Shown one piece after another: positions 52,429 to 61,066 of a stretch of 64,000 bases of DNA. Position numbers and translations under genes: made by a program. Below the pieces are notes generated by a model. The model was given only the letters and a program-made list of their open reading frames with translations, was not told the DNA's origin and did not search any database. The DNA comes from Methylophaga sp. (GTDB taxonomy: Bacteria; Pseudomonadota; Gammaproteobacteria; Nitrosococcales; Methylophagaceae), in NCBI GenBank assembly GCA_002733715.2, contig NVWQ02000053.1, forward strand, positions 62,001-126,000, in the 5' to 3' direction. The stretch's first letter is position 1, and every line of letters starts with the position of its first letter.

Positions 52429-52468
52429 AAGCCGTCATTTTCCTTTGTGGATGTGGCGGCTTTTTATT
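52429..52468 (+). terminator. Intrinsic terminator of the third Cys-rich gene
   Basis: AAGCCGTC...GTGGCGGCTTTTTATT, an imperfect stem with a T tract, 20 bp after the stop. Confidence 0.8.
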
Positions 52469-52480
52469 GTTTGTAATAAA

Positions 52481-52545
52481 ATGAAAGTTCATAAACCACT
52501 ACTATTAATTAGTATTTCTGTATTACCAGCATTATTCGCACACTG
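52481..52545 (+). pseudogene. Truncated array leader fused to the subtilisin 3' end
   Basis: It begins ATGAAAGTTCATAAACC and translates MKVHKPLLLISISVLPALFA, the array signal peptide (compare MKVHKLALLISVLVLPTQ). After the leader the sequence turns into the antisense of the subtilisin gene's last codons; the subtilisin stop lies within the leader's last codons at 52532. This looks like a deletion junction, leaving only the leader. Confidence 0.8.
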
Positions 52546-54166
52546 TTTCTGGTGCACGAACAAGCCCCCAACCAAATATTGGATCATGGCCAGCACTACC
52601 AAGGTCGTTACTATTTTCTTTCATGGCACCGTAAAGCAAGTTTGGAGATATTGCCGGATTTTTCCTAAGGTAAAAAGCGGCAATTGCCAGAGCATGTGGG
52701 CTAGCATAGGATGTGCCTGAGCTATATTTTCCTTGATTATGTTTGTTTGCGATCCAGATATCTACACCAGGTGCTGCGAAGTCTATATAAGCCCCTTGAT
52801 TAGCCTGTCGATAAATGTGTTTTGCCGCATCAACTGCGGTGATAGCGATAACGCCTGGTAGCGCGGCGGGGTAAGATTTAGGTGCTGTTCCCCCCCCATT
52901 ACCTGCAGCAGAGAAGATAATTATTCTCTTTTGTATGGCTATAGCAAATGCTTTTTTGAAGACCGAATTATTTTTGCTGCCAGAGAGTGAGATGTTAACT
53001 AACCTAACATTATTTATCATTAGCCAATTTAGCGCTTTGACAATACCTTCTGTTGTTGCCAGTAGCGTATCTTTTTCTTGCCGTAATGTAGCTGCTGCAA
53101 ACATGTTTACATGAGGTAATAATCCTGTAGCTCCCATGTCTGGCTGATTGCCAACGAGGATGGTGGCTACAGCAGTACCATGCTCCATATCTGCTTGGTG
53201 CGATTCTTTTAGGAAACTCTTTATGGTAATGTTTTCATTTAATAATGCAGGATGAGTTAAGTCGGGTGTTCCATCAATTATGCCAATTGCTATAGAGTCG
53301 TAGCTTATTTTATTGCATGATGGTGGCCATAAGATCATTCTCGGAGCATAAATACGAGGTTTAGTGGCAGATTGTTGATAATGGTTATTGACATCAATAT
53401 TGGCATTCGGGAATTTTTTACGCAATGCAATAATTTGAGAGTGTAGATTATTCTCAGTTGTTTTCAATGTTAGTATCGTTTTCCCAAGTGCCTTAAGAAC
53501 ATCACTTTCGAGAAGCTGTAAGCCCATTTTATTAAGCTCTTGCTTTATTGCCGCTGCCTCTAACTGATCAGTAAGGACTAATATTTCACCAATTTCATGA
53601 TTAATCTCAGCTTCATTTCCACTGTTTAATAGGCATACATTTATTGTTAGTTCTGTTGATGAATGACGTGTTAGATTTGCTTTATTTATCAGAAGTATCT
53701 TATATGATTGTTCGCTTTCTAATTTAGGGTGTTCTGGAACCTGAACAATAAGCTGATTTTCAGTTATATGTAGAGGCGTTAGTGCTACTTCATCGTTATG
53801 AATACGGATAGCAAATTTATAGTGTGATAATTGAGATAAATTTTCACCATTAAATTTAACAATATCACCGGGGCGGATACATCGTTGAGGTGAGTTGGTA
53901 AAGCTAAAGTTAGATGTTTCCTCATCCTTAATAGTGGGTTTCTCTTGTTCTGGAAAACCACTAGTGGGTGGAGGGACATTATCTGTCGGTGCAGAAGGTG
54001 TAGGAGCTGTTCCAGAACTTATAGATGATTGAGATGGCGTATAGTAATAAGGGGTGGAATAGGGGGCTGCCGGCCCAGGTGATACGTCGTCAGAAAATAC
54101 GGGTAGGCAGTAACAGGCGGATAGTAAAAAGAAGAACATACCGAGGCTGTTTGGATAAACAGACAT
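52532..54166 (-). CDS. Exported subtilisin-like serine protease (S8)
   Basis: 544 residues. Signal peptide (about 1-24), then a Pro/Ser/Thr-rich stretch and a beta domain ('PGDIVKFNGENLSQLSHYKF' resembles an IPT/TIG-like fold) to about 180. A propeptide-like region 'ILVLTDQLEAAAIKQELNKMGLQLLE' follows, then the catalytic domain: Asp in 'IGIIDGTPDLTHPAL', His in 'MEHGTAVATILVG', Ser in 'SSGTSYASPHALAIAAF'. The triad looks complete. It is the last gene of the ECF-anti-sigma operon, 2 bp after the anti-sigma gene. Its extreme 3' end runs into an array leader fossil. Confidence 0.92.
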   Translation of the reverse strand: MSVYPNSLGMFFFLLSACYCLPVFSDDVSPGPAAPYSTPYYYTPSQSSISSGTAPTPSAPTDNVPPPTSGFPEQEKPTIKDEETSNFSFTNSPQRCIRPGDIVKFNGENLSQLSHYKFAIRIHNDEVALTPLHITENQLIVQVPEHPKLESEQSYKILLINKANLTRHSSTELTINVCLLNSGNEAEINHEIGEILVLTDQLEAAAIKQELNKMGLQLLESDVLKALGKTILTLKTTENNLHSQIIALRKKFPNANIDVNNHYQQSATKPRIYAPRMILWPPSCNKISYDSIAIGIIDGTPDLTHPALLNENITIKSFLKESHQADMEHGTAVATILVGNQPDMGATGLLPHVNMFAAATLRQEKDTLLATTEGIVKALNWLMINNVRLVNISLSGSKNNSVFKKAFAIAIQKRIIIFSAAGNGGGTAPKSYPAALPGVIAITAVDAAKHIYRQANQGAYIDFAAPGVDIWIANKHNQGKYSSGTSYASPHALAIAAFYLRKNPAISPNLLYGAMKENSNDLGSAGHDPIFGWGLVRAPETVCE

Positions 54167-54168
54167 GA

Positions 54169-54774
54169 TTATTCTTCTTGAATAGATTCGATTAGGTCTG
54201 CTTGGGATGCAAGTTTTTCAATTGTAGTATCGCTGCCATCAACGATGACTAAGCGATAAATACCTAAAGCAGACGGTCCATCGACAATAAATACATTGGT
54301 TTCAAGGAATAGATTTCGAATTTGTTGTTCAGTAGCCGCTGGAGAAAAAGTCACGCTTACAATCTTTCCTTTATACTGGGTAACTGCTGTACCACCTGCC
54401 GCTTGGTATGTGTTACCTGTTTCAATATTGTTTACCGTTTGTACGACTAACATTAAGCAAGCTGCCATAGCCGCAAATTGCCAGCGGTTTTTAGTTGAAG
54501 AAAGTATTTTTTGCTGCTGACTATTATTATCTATCGTTTGCTGCTCTTTTAACCTTCTTTGTAAACGTTTAAGGCCAAATTCCCCTGGTGAGTTTTGTTG
54601 TTTTTGTTGTTGAACCTGTATTTGTAGTTTCTGAAGAAAAACCAACTCTTGTTGCAAGTTTTCATTTTCAGCTAAAGTGCGTTCAACCCGCTTAATTTCA
54701 TCCTCAGTTAAACTCCCATTTACATAATAGGGTAATAGAGATTCTATCTCTTGTTCAGTGTTTATATTTGTCAT
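54169..54774 (-). CDS. Membrane anti-sigma factor
   Basis: 201 residues. Cytoplasmic N-domain 'LLPYYVNGSLTEDEIKRVERTLAEN' is the anti-sigma helix bundle start, without the Cys/His zinc motif. A Gln-rich linker precedes one membrane segment (about 98-114, 'RWQFAAMAACLMLVVQTV'). The periplasmic C-domain has 'VSVTFSPAATEQQIRNLFLETNVFIVDGPSALGIYRLVI', which has the I9/subtilisin-propeptide-like pattern found in anti-sigma factors beside S8 proteases. It overlaps the sigma stop by 4 bp. It would hold the ECF sigma at the membrane until proteolysis. Confidence 0.88.
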   Translation of the reverse strand: MTNINTEQEIESLLPYYVNGSLTEDEIKRVERTLAENENLQQELVFLQKLQIQVQQQKQQNSPGEFGLKRLQRRLKEQQTIDNNSQQQKILSSTKNRWQFAAMAACLMLVVQTVNNIETGNTYQAAGGTAVTQYKGKIVSVTFSPAATEQQIRNLFLETNVFIVDGPSALGIYRLVIVDGSDTTIEKLASQADLIESIQEE

Positions 54775-55331
54775 GGCGCACTGTACTCCATACGTTTAGT
54801 CAAGCAGCGTTTCATCGCTTGTTTGGCATGGAACATTCTAGTTTTAACTGTGTTTTCAGGGCAATCGACAATGTTTGAAATCTCTCTGTAAGATAATTCA
54901 TTGAAAAATGTTAACTCCATGACAGTTCGATGAGCTGCTTTCAATGCATCAAGACAAAATCGTACATCACCCGCATTTTCATTACTGATCATACAAGTTA
55001 GTTGATTAGGGCTATCATCTTCTATCTCGAGAAAACGATCATCATCAACTGTTTCAGGTATTTTTTTTCTTAGTCTGTCCATCGTTTTATAATATGCAAT
55101 CCCAAATAGCCAAGTCGAAACTTTAGATCGTCCCTCAAAAGTATTGGCTTTTCGCCATACATCTAGGAACACTTCATTAAGTATGTCGGATGCTTCAAAA
55201 GAATCGTTCAATTTAGATGTAATAAATCGATATAAACGAGATTCGTACATGCGGTAGAGATCCGCAAAGGCGAGCTCATCACCCGTTGAGACCTTTTGTA
55301 GAAGTTCAACAGAAACCAGATCTTCACTCAT
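54771..55331 (-). CDS. ECF-type RNA polymerase sigma factor
   Basis: 186 residues. Region 2: 'ELAFADLYRMYESRLYRFITSKLNDSFEASDILNEVFLDVWRKANTFEGRSKVSTWLFGIAYYKTMDRLRKK', region 4: 'LTFFNELSYREISNIVDCPENTVKTRMFHAKQAMKRCL' with the typical helix-turn-helix. Short linker between, no regions 1 or 3, so ECF. It is co-transcribed with its anti-sigma factor (ATGA overlap) and preceded by the FN3 gene by 12 bp. I infer that it recognises the four TTGAACC promoters of the adjacent array; no copy of that motif was found before its own operon. Confidence 0.93.
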   Translation of the reverse strand: MSEDLVSVELLQKVSTGDELAFADLYRMYESRLYRFITSKLNDSFEASDILNEVFLDVWRKANTFEGRSKVSTWLFGIAYYKTMDRLRKKIPETVDDDRFLEIEDDSPNQLTCMISNENAGDVRFCLDALKAAHRTVMELTFFNELSYREISNIVDCPENTVKTRMFHAKQAMKRCLTKRMEYSAP

Positions 55332-55343
55332 CAGTGTTGAAAC

Positions 55344-56510
55344 CTAGGGTACGGACAATGTTCGAGGTTTAGATTCACCTATAACTTGACCGGTGTAATT
55401 AAACGCACGGACTTTCCAGTGGTAGTTGTAGCCTGATAGTAGTTGATTAAGCGAAAAGGAAGACAATGAAAGGTTAGTACTTGATGCGGGTACTAATTTT
55501 CCTGATATGGCAACACTGTCATCTTTATTAAATACTTCGACTTGATAGGCTGTCGCACCTTCAAGCTGTGGCCAAGAAAAGAGCGTTTCCTCAGTTATAG
55601 GTGCATTATCTCCTGGCGATATAATGTTAATTTCTGTTATATGTGCTAAGGGCGGAATACCATTTTTATCTAACACAAAATATCGTATTACCGGCGTATC
55701 CAATGCGAAATCAGATTCTTGAATAAAAAAGGTCAGTAAGTATAAGCCGTTTTCATTCGAGGGAAGAGGAGGGCTTATAATGCGTGTTCTGCCTTGTCCT
55801 GAGCTACGTAGATTTTTCCGGACTACTTGAAGTACTCGCCCACCTTTTGAACCAAGGCTTGCAGTGGGATCGACAAGTCGCCACTCGCCTTTGAGAATGC
55901 CGCTACTGCGAAATGAAATATCTACAAAGGCTCGGATATGTTCATCTTTATATACGACATCGGTGCGAGCTTGATTTTCAAATGCGAGTTCGATTCTTCG
56001 TATTGCTAATGGGCCGGAATTTCCATTACCAGCAAATAGCTGAGCAAAGCCAAAAGTACCTTTTTGGGTGTCATCGAAATATCTGCGTATTTGTACGCTA
56101 CCTGCGGGGCTTTCTGCTATACGGCGAGCTAGAGCCGCATTAATCGTTATTCTATCACTGATGTTAACGGTGCCTGTTGTACCTACGGGTAAGGATGAAG
56201 GTTTAGTTATTAAGCCTGCTACTGTCGCTACCGCTACCCCATTTATTTCTAATGTGGCAGATGATGAAGATACTATTACCGGAGGATTAGGTAGTGGGTT
56301 TTCCAAGCGAGTAATACGCCAGTTTATGGTAAAGCTTGCTGTCCCTGCTGCAGGTATGCTGGTCGGGTTTGCCGAAATTGATTGTACATCAGCGTATGTG
56401 GGGTTAAAAAATACACATGCGAGCAGAAAGAATGAGATTACATGCTTAGCGACGGGTAGCGACCGCTGCTGTAATTCTGAAAATAGCGAAAATTTGATAA
56501 CTGGTTTCAT
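55344..56510 (-). CDS. Exported protein with C-terminal FN3-like domain
   Basis: About 388 residues from the ATG at 56510 (MKPVIKFSLF), preceded by GGAG; a longer reading exists to 56612 but adds no signal and lengthens the overlap with the upstream gene. The signal peptide lies about residues 20-40 (ending TYAD). Mature part: beta-rich, 'SANPTSIPAAGTASFTINWRIT', with no family recognised until a C-terminal FN3-like domain: 'LFSWPQLEGATAYQVEVFNKD' and 'LLSGYNYHWKVRAFNYTG'. It overlaps the beta-barrel gene by 65 bp. Possibly a surface or secreted partner of the barrel. Confidence 0.7.
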   Translation of the reverse strand: MKPVIKFSLFSELQQRSLPVAKHVISFFLLACVFFNPTYADVQSISANPTSIPAAGTASFTINWRITRLENPLPNPPVIVSSSSATLEINGVAVATVAGLITKPSSLPVGTTGTVNISDRITINAALARRIAESPAGSVQIRRYFDDTQKGTFGFAQLFAGNGNSGPLAIRRIELAFENQARTDVVYKDEHIRAFVDISFRSSGILKGEWRLVDPTASLGSKGGRVLQVVRKNLRSSGQGRTRIISPPLPSNENGLYLLTFFIQESDFALDTPVIRYFVLDKNGIPPLAHITEINIISPGDNAPITEETLFSWPQLEGATAYQVEVFNKDDSVAISGKLVPASSTNLSLSSFSLNQLLSGYNYHWKVRAFNYTGQVIGESKPRTLSVP

Positions 56511-58494
56511 CTTTAATTGTTTCTCCATTAGTGCTTGCCAGTGAACCCCTGATAGCCAAGGAGTAACCTGGACTATTTGTTGTTGCAGGCTTAATTGTCC
56601 AGCCAAGTTCACTATTTATAGTATGTATATCTAATGAGTCTGTGTTTCCACTACTTTGGTTCAAATTATAATTTAGGTTAAGATTGAGTTTGTTTTTAAT
56701 AAGAGGTGACGTCACACCAATATTTAAGTTTCTAGTATAGTCAGTCGTGCGGTTATCTTTATCTTGAACGACAATATATTGTAATGAACTATTGATAAAG
56801 GTGGCATCTAGAACTCTCCAATTTAGAGATATATCAGATGTATTGAAAACGGCATCACTAAAATTATTGGCATAGTCGTTAAAGAGAGAATAATCATGGC
56901 GTGCGGACCAGTAAAACCGTTCATAATTTGACCCCAGATCAACAACAAATGATTTGGACATTTCATCGGTATCAAAGCCGGTGTATCCGGTAGGTGTTTT
57001 TTGGCGTTCAAAATCAGAAATGAAGCCTGAAAAACCGATGTAAGGGGAGCCTAGCCACGAGCGAGATCCTGTTTGTGTTGAAAAAGAATAACTTGAATTC
57101 CAAATGAAGTTTCGTAATTTATCGGTAGGTATATTTTTCAAATCATCTACATTATTTGTTTCATGACTTAACTCTAGCCTAGTGTATAAGCCTCCCCAGT
57201 ATAAATCACTATAAAGATTGACAGTATCATGATTGGCGGGAAGACCAGGGTTGGCTAAACTTTGAAAGAACGTGTCAATGCGTTCATATTTGGCCCCCAA
57301 AACGATGTCTATGCCTTTATCAAATAATGTGGAGTTATCAAAAGGACGCGCTGTAATCGACAATGATACAGCATCACTGTCATCTTCAGGCGCTAAGCCT
57401 GAACTTCCATCAATATCATAGCGTGATTGAGCATATTGTCCCTGAAGGTTTATTTTACCATCGGCTAGTTTTTTTTCTAGAACTACTCCCCAGCCTGAGC
57501 CTGTAGATACTTCGTCGGCATTGCTTGCCCCTATGCCGTTGGCCGATCTTTCGCCATCATAATACATCCCCGTTATTTTTAGCGCATTAGCATCAGTGGA
57601 AAAGGGTTTAAGTGACACTGATGCGCCTTCGAGCCTATTATTGCTGTCAGATAAGCCAGTGAAGTGATTGCTTCCCACCTGTGATACAGGATTAAACGAG
57701 AATATATTTCCTGCTATTTGTTGGTTCTTAGATGTTACTTGTGCAGAGATCCCTCTTCGGTTAAACGATGAGATTAACATTGAGTTCAAACCTAGATCGT
57801 GGTGGCCTAGCGTGACGGTGGTATTGAGTGCTTCACCTGCATAATTAGCCGCAACACGATATTCGCCTATATCGGCTCTTTTCCCCGATAAAGACAAGCC
57901 TTTTTCACTTTGAAGAAAATAGTTACTGTACATGTCGATAGAAAGCTTTTCACCTTGAAGATTGCCTTGAAGATTACCACTACCAGATAGAATAGTGTGA
58001 TCTGGTGGAGAGTTTCCTAGGTTTCTACTTGCGGCACGATTGCTAAATTCTGTGAGAGTATCGGCCTTAAATGATGATGATTTTAACCAAGATTCAGCAG
58101 CAGAGATTTTATCCTCTTCCTGTGAAGAAGCGTTCTTCGTTGTAACCATTTCTGGTGTAACGTCAAAAGGCCATTGTTTTTTTTCATAACTACTACCGTC
58201 AGCCTGTAGGACGAGTAAACGAAGTAAGTGGGGGCCAACTGATAGCGCTTCGACAGGCATGAATGATAATTGCTGATCTTCAAGGGTAAGCAATGCAGTC
58301 ACATCAATTCCATCTAGCTCCACGGCCAATGTTGTTAATGTTGAGCTATCAATATCATTAGGTAACAAAATCGATAAAATGGCTTTATCATGAGAAGGTG
58401 GGTTAAAGTCAGCCGACCAATCAGCTGAAGCTATACCTGCTGATAATATCAATAACAATGTTGCGCTGAGATGGAGGGTGAAATTAAATTTCAT
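56446..58494 (-). CDS. Outer-membrane beta-barrel-like protein with N-terminal periplasmic domain
   Basis: 682 residues. Signal peptide 1-24 (ending ASAD). Residues 25-115 are a small beta domain ('LAVELDGIDVTALLTLEDQQLSFMPVEALSVGPHLLRL' in pieces). From about 160 on the protein has alternating short strands rich in Tyr, Ser, Asn and Gly, e.g. 'LSIDMYSNYFLQSEKGLSLSG', 'NLQGQYAQSRYDI', 'LYTRLELSHETNN', 'WSARHDYSLFNDY'. It fits a large beta-barrel. The final strand ends 'YQIFAIFRITAAVATRR' and lacks the C-terminal aromatic of classic porins. First gene of the ECF operon. The substrate or cargo is unknown. Confidence 0.72.
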   Translation of the reverse strand: MKFNFTLHLSATLLLILSAGIASADWSADFNPPSHDKAILSILLPNDIDSSTLTTLAVELDGIDVTALLTLEDQQLSFMPVEALSVGPHLLRLLVLQADGSSYEKKQWPFDVTPEMVTTKNASSQEEDKISAAESWLKSSSFKADTLTEFSNRAASRNLGNSPPDHTILSGSGNLQGNLQGEKLSIDMYSNYFLQSEKGLSLSGKRADIGEYRVAANYAGEALNTTVTLGHHDLGLNSMLISSFNRRGISAQVTSKNQQIAGNIFSFNPVSQVGSNHFTGLSDSNNRLEGASVSLKPFSTDANALKITGMYYDGERSANGIGASNADEVSTGSGWGVVLEKKLADGKINLQGQYAQSRYDIDGSSGLAPEDDSDAVSLSITARPFDNSTLFDKGIDIVLGAKYERIDTFFQSLANPGLPANHDTVNLYSDLYWGGLYTRLELSHETNNVDDLKNIPTDKLRNFIWNSSYSFSTQTGSRSWLGSPYIGFSGFISDFERQKTPTGYTGFDTDEMSKSFVVDLGSNYERFYWSARHDYSLFNDYANNFSDAVFNTSDISLNWRVLDATFINSSLQYIVVQDKDNRTTDYTRNLNIGVTSPLIKNKLNLNLNYNLNQSSGNTDSLDIHTINSELGWTIKPATTNSPGYSLAIRGSLASTNGETIKDETSYQIFAIFRITAAVATRR

Positions 58495-58658
58495 GTTCTT
58501 CCGGAGTCCTAAGAGTTAGAAAGTAAAATGCATATTAAATTGTGATAACCTTGTAAAAAAATATTGAATTTCAGCTTTTCAAAATTGCGATGTGAACAGG
58601 TAGGAACAAGCAATAGTAGAATAGTACCTGATATTACACATTTAGCAATACCCTTAAT

Positions 58659-59762
58659 CTAGGGGGGCGGAATAATAGTGAACTCGATATTTTGCGGAGG
58701 TTTCGTTTTATTAATATTATGACGAAAGTTAGAGCTGGCTTGATAAACAAGTTTTCGGACTCGGTTTAATGCACCAATAGGTCGATGTGCTTCGATAGTA
58801 TTCCAAGGTGAAAATGATAAGTTTTCACAGAATTGTTGTTGTTCAGGCGTATCAAATTTCTGTGCCGGTATGGTTATTTTTGCAACGCTAATAAAAGGTG
58901 AATCGGTTTCTTTCCACAAAACACTAGGATCTTCTATTGGCATTAGTTTGCTGGCATCTTGTAGTTGAACAAAAAATTGCATGCATGCAGAATCTGAATT
59001 GAGTTCATCTACTAAAGTGTTTCTTAGAAAATCGGGATCAGTTGTATTCTTTTTAGCTTGCAGTGGCTGAGAGCATGAACGCATCATAAATTTAATATTA
59101 TGTGGCCCAAGTTTATAGGCCGTATTACTAAAATAGTCATCCCAAACTGGGCTATAGGGTGGTGAAGATAGGGTGTCGTTTACATGTGATAACTCTCTAA
59201 GCCGCCATTTAAACGGGTTATAACCAGATAAAAAGTACTTGGTTTTATCTTCCCTTTCAACTAATTGATTGTAGTCTTTTAAATCAGTTGAGAAAAAAGC
59301 AGGGCTGTTATGGGCTAAAAATTCTTGGGTTTGCACTTTATTTGGACTGACATTTAGAATTTTGATTGCCATGCCGCGTGAATCTTTGTTTCGATCATCA
59401 CTTTTAGCCATATTTGAGCTGCCATTTGAAAAGCGGATCCATGATTTGAACTGCTTTCCTGGTGTTTTAAATATGCCGTATTGCAGTTGTGGGTCGATAT
59501 CTTTATTGATATCAAAATAGGCTTTTACACAGGCATGGCCTTTTGCATGGGCGCCACGTGCAGCATAGCTTGTCTGTGTTGCTTTTATGATGTTGACAAA
59601 ATTATCTGCTGCCCGCTGTATTTGTTGTGATTCATCAGTTGGAATGACTTCTTCAGTTGTAACAGGTGCATGACTTTGATTATGGAAATATAGCAATATA
59701 ACTAATAATAGAAACAAACCTACTAAACTTAGAACCATTTTTTTTAAGAGTTTGAAAATCAT
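58659..59762 (-). CDS. Small catalase-family heme protein, membrane-anchored
   Basis: 367 residues. One N-terminal helix (about 8-26) acts as an anchor or uncleaved signal. 'AARGAHAKGHACVKAYFDI' (distal His region), 'WIRFSNGSSNMAKSDDRNKDSRGMAIKIL' and 'FLAHNSPAFFSTD' are catalase-core motifs. Near the end 'SFSPWNTIEAHRPIGALNRVRKLVYQAS' carries the usual R...Y heme-ligand region. The enzyme is short like the SrpA/allene-oxide-synthase-type catalases, which often act on organic peroxides. Last gene of a four-gene minus-strand operon; its ATG adjoins the acyltransferase stop. Confidence 0.82.
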   Translation of the reverse strand: MIFKLLKKMVLSLVGLFLLLVILLYFHNQSHAPVTTEEVIPTDESQQIQRAADNFVNIIKATQTSYAARGAHAKGHACVKAYFDINKDIDPQLQYGIFKTPGKQFKSWIRFSNGSSNMAKSDDRNKDSRGMAIKILNVSPNKVQTQEFLAHNSPAFFSTDLKDYNQLVEREDKTKYFLSGYNPFKWRLRELSHVNDTLSSPPYSPVWDDYFSNTAYKLGPHNIKFMMRSCSQPLQAKKNTTDPDFLRNTLVDELNSDSACMQFFVQLQDASKLMPIEDPSVLWKETDSPFISVAKITIPAQKFDTPEQQQFCENLSFSPWNTIEAHRPIGALNRVRKLVYQASSNFRHNINKTKPPQNIEFTIIPPP

Positions 59763-61043
59763 TTAACGCCTTAAATTCATTATTGGCTTTTCAATGAATA
59801 AATACATTAAGGTAGCAATAGACATGCTTAGAATTGAGCTGACAATAAAGCCATAAATCAGTGTTTCAGCCATAGACCAAGGGTATTGTTCAGGCATCAT
59901 TATGGTCAAATTAATCAGAGCGGGAATGACTATTGCCATGACGACAAGATGAATTAAATAAAGTGAGTACGATAAGGTGGCAAAAGGATATAAAAAGGAC
60001 ACAGAGAGTATTTTTCGCATAGCATTTGCAAGACCATGTTGCTGTAATAACATGGCTATAATAATGATGCCAACACCTGCTGAGAATAAATTACGGTTAA
60101 AGATGTAATATAAAATATGCATAGTTTGGTATTCATCATACACGGGCAGATAAGGTGCAAATGTCATAAAGAATATAACGAGTATTAGGCCGGTTATAGT
60201 GGTGACAAGTCCCATTGTGGAATTAAAGAAGTCGTTTAATTTATCTTTGTGGAAGTGAAAGTTATATGCCGCCATACAACCGACTAATAAACTGCCAAAA
60301 CGTGAATGCAGATTATCATACAAGACAGTGAAAAAATGGTTGAAATAGTCATGGTCGAGATACATACGACTACCGGGTGAAGTGCGTAGAGCTTCATCTG
60401 ATAACACGATGCCTGCACGAATTATTATCGAAATTACAAATAGCCACAACATGGTATAGCCGGGTGATTTTGAGTATTTAAGAATGACGATTAAAAGTAG
60501 TGGATAGATAAAGTAGAACTGTTCTTCTATTGCTAAACTCCATGTCCAACCGACGGCTTGGTGACCGTAATCTATAAAGTTACTTATATAGAGGTAGTTT
60601 GCCCATATATAGTCGCTATTAGGCCCGTTCAGTAACCAATAAATGGTGAGGGTGAAGTAATAAGCAGGAGTGAGTCGAAGATATCGGCGAATATAAAAGT
60701 TTTTCAGATCCATATGACCTGACTTAGCGATTTGTCTAAATAATATTCCTGAAATCAAGAATCCACTCATGACAAAAAACACATCTACGCCTTTATCACC
60801 ATTAAATGCCCATGCCCAGCCCATGCCTAATTCATTAATAATGGCGGCCACATCATGTGTTGGGTGTGCAAGCTGATAGACAAAAAAAGTATGGAATACT
60901 AATACTAAAATAATTGAAATAGCACGAATACCATCGATGGAAGCATAATTAGATGCTCTGCGAGTATAAATGGATTTAAAGTTTTCTTTGAAAGAAAAGG
61001 CGCGTTGCAGGGCTGTTTTTGAGACATCGATATCTTGAGACAT
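59763..61043 (-). CDS. Membrane acyltransferase, OafA/YrhL type
   Basis: 426 residues with about 10 membrane helices. 'SIDGIRAISIILVLVFHTFF' is the conserved start (with the His), 'GVDVFFVMSGFLISGILFR' follows, then 'FYIRRYLRLTPAYYFTL' and 'TWSLAIEEQFYFIYPLLL', and the C-terminal 'SYSLYLIHLVVM'. These are the acyltransferase 3 signatures. It probably O-acetylates a cell-surface or extracellular sugar or lipid, substrate unknown. It lies between the di-heme protein (24-bp gap) and the catalase gene. Confidence 0.9.
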   Translation of the reverse strand: MSQDIDVSKTALQRAFSFKENFKSIYTRRASNYASIDGIRAISIILVLVFHTFFVYQLAHPTHDVAAIINELGMGWAWAFNGDKGVDVFFVMSGFLISGILFRQIAKSGHMDLKNFYIRRYLRLTPAYYFTLTIYWLLNGPNSDYIWANYLYISNFIDYGHQAVGWTWSLAIEEQFYFIYPLLLIVILKYSKSPGYTMLWLFVISIIIRAGIVLSDEALRTSPGSRMYLDHDYFNHFFTVLYDNLHSRFGSLLVGCMAAYNFHFHKDKLNDFFNSTMGLVTTITGLILVIFFMTFAPYLPVYDEYQTMHILYYIFNRNLFSAGVGIIIIAMLLQQHGLANAMRKILSVSFLYPFATLSYSLYLIHLVVMAIVIPALINLTIMMPEQYPWSMAETLIYGFIVSSILSMSIATLMYLFIEKPIMNLRR

Positions 61044-61066
61044 GGTATTCCAATTATCTGTATTAT

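Noticed and set aside
52445-52720. A 91-residue plus-strand ORF over the subtilisin 3' end
   Set aside because: Only its array-leader portion is meaningful; the remainder is the antisense of the protease gene.
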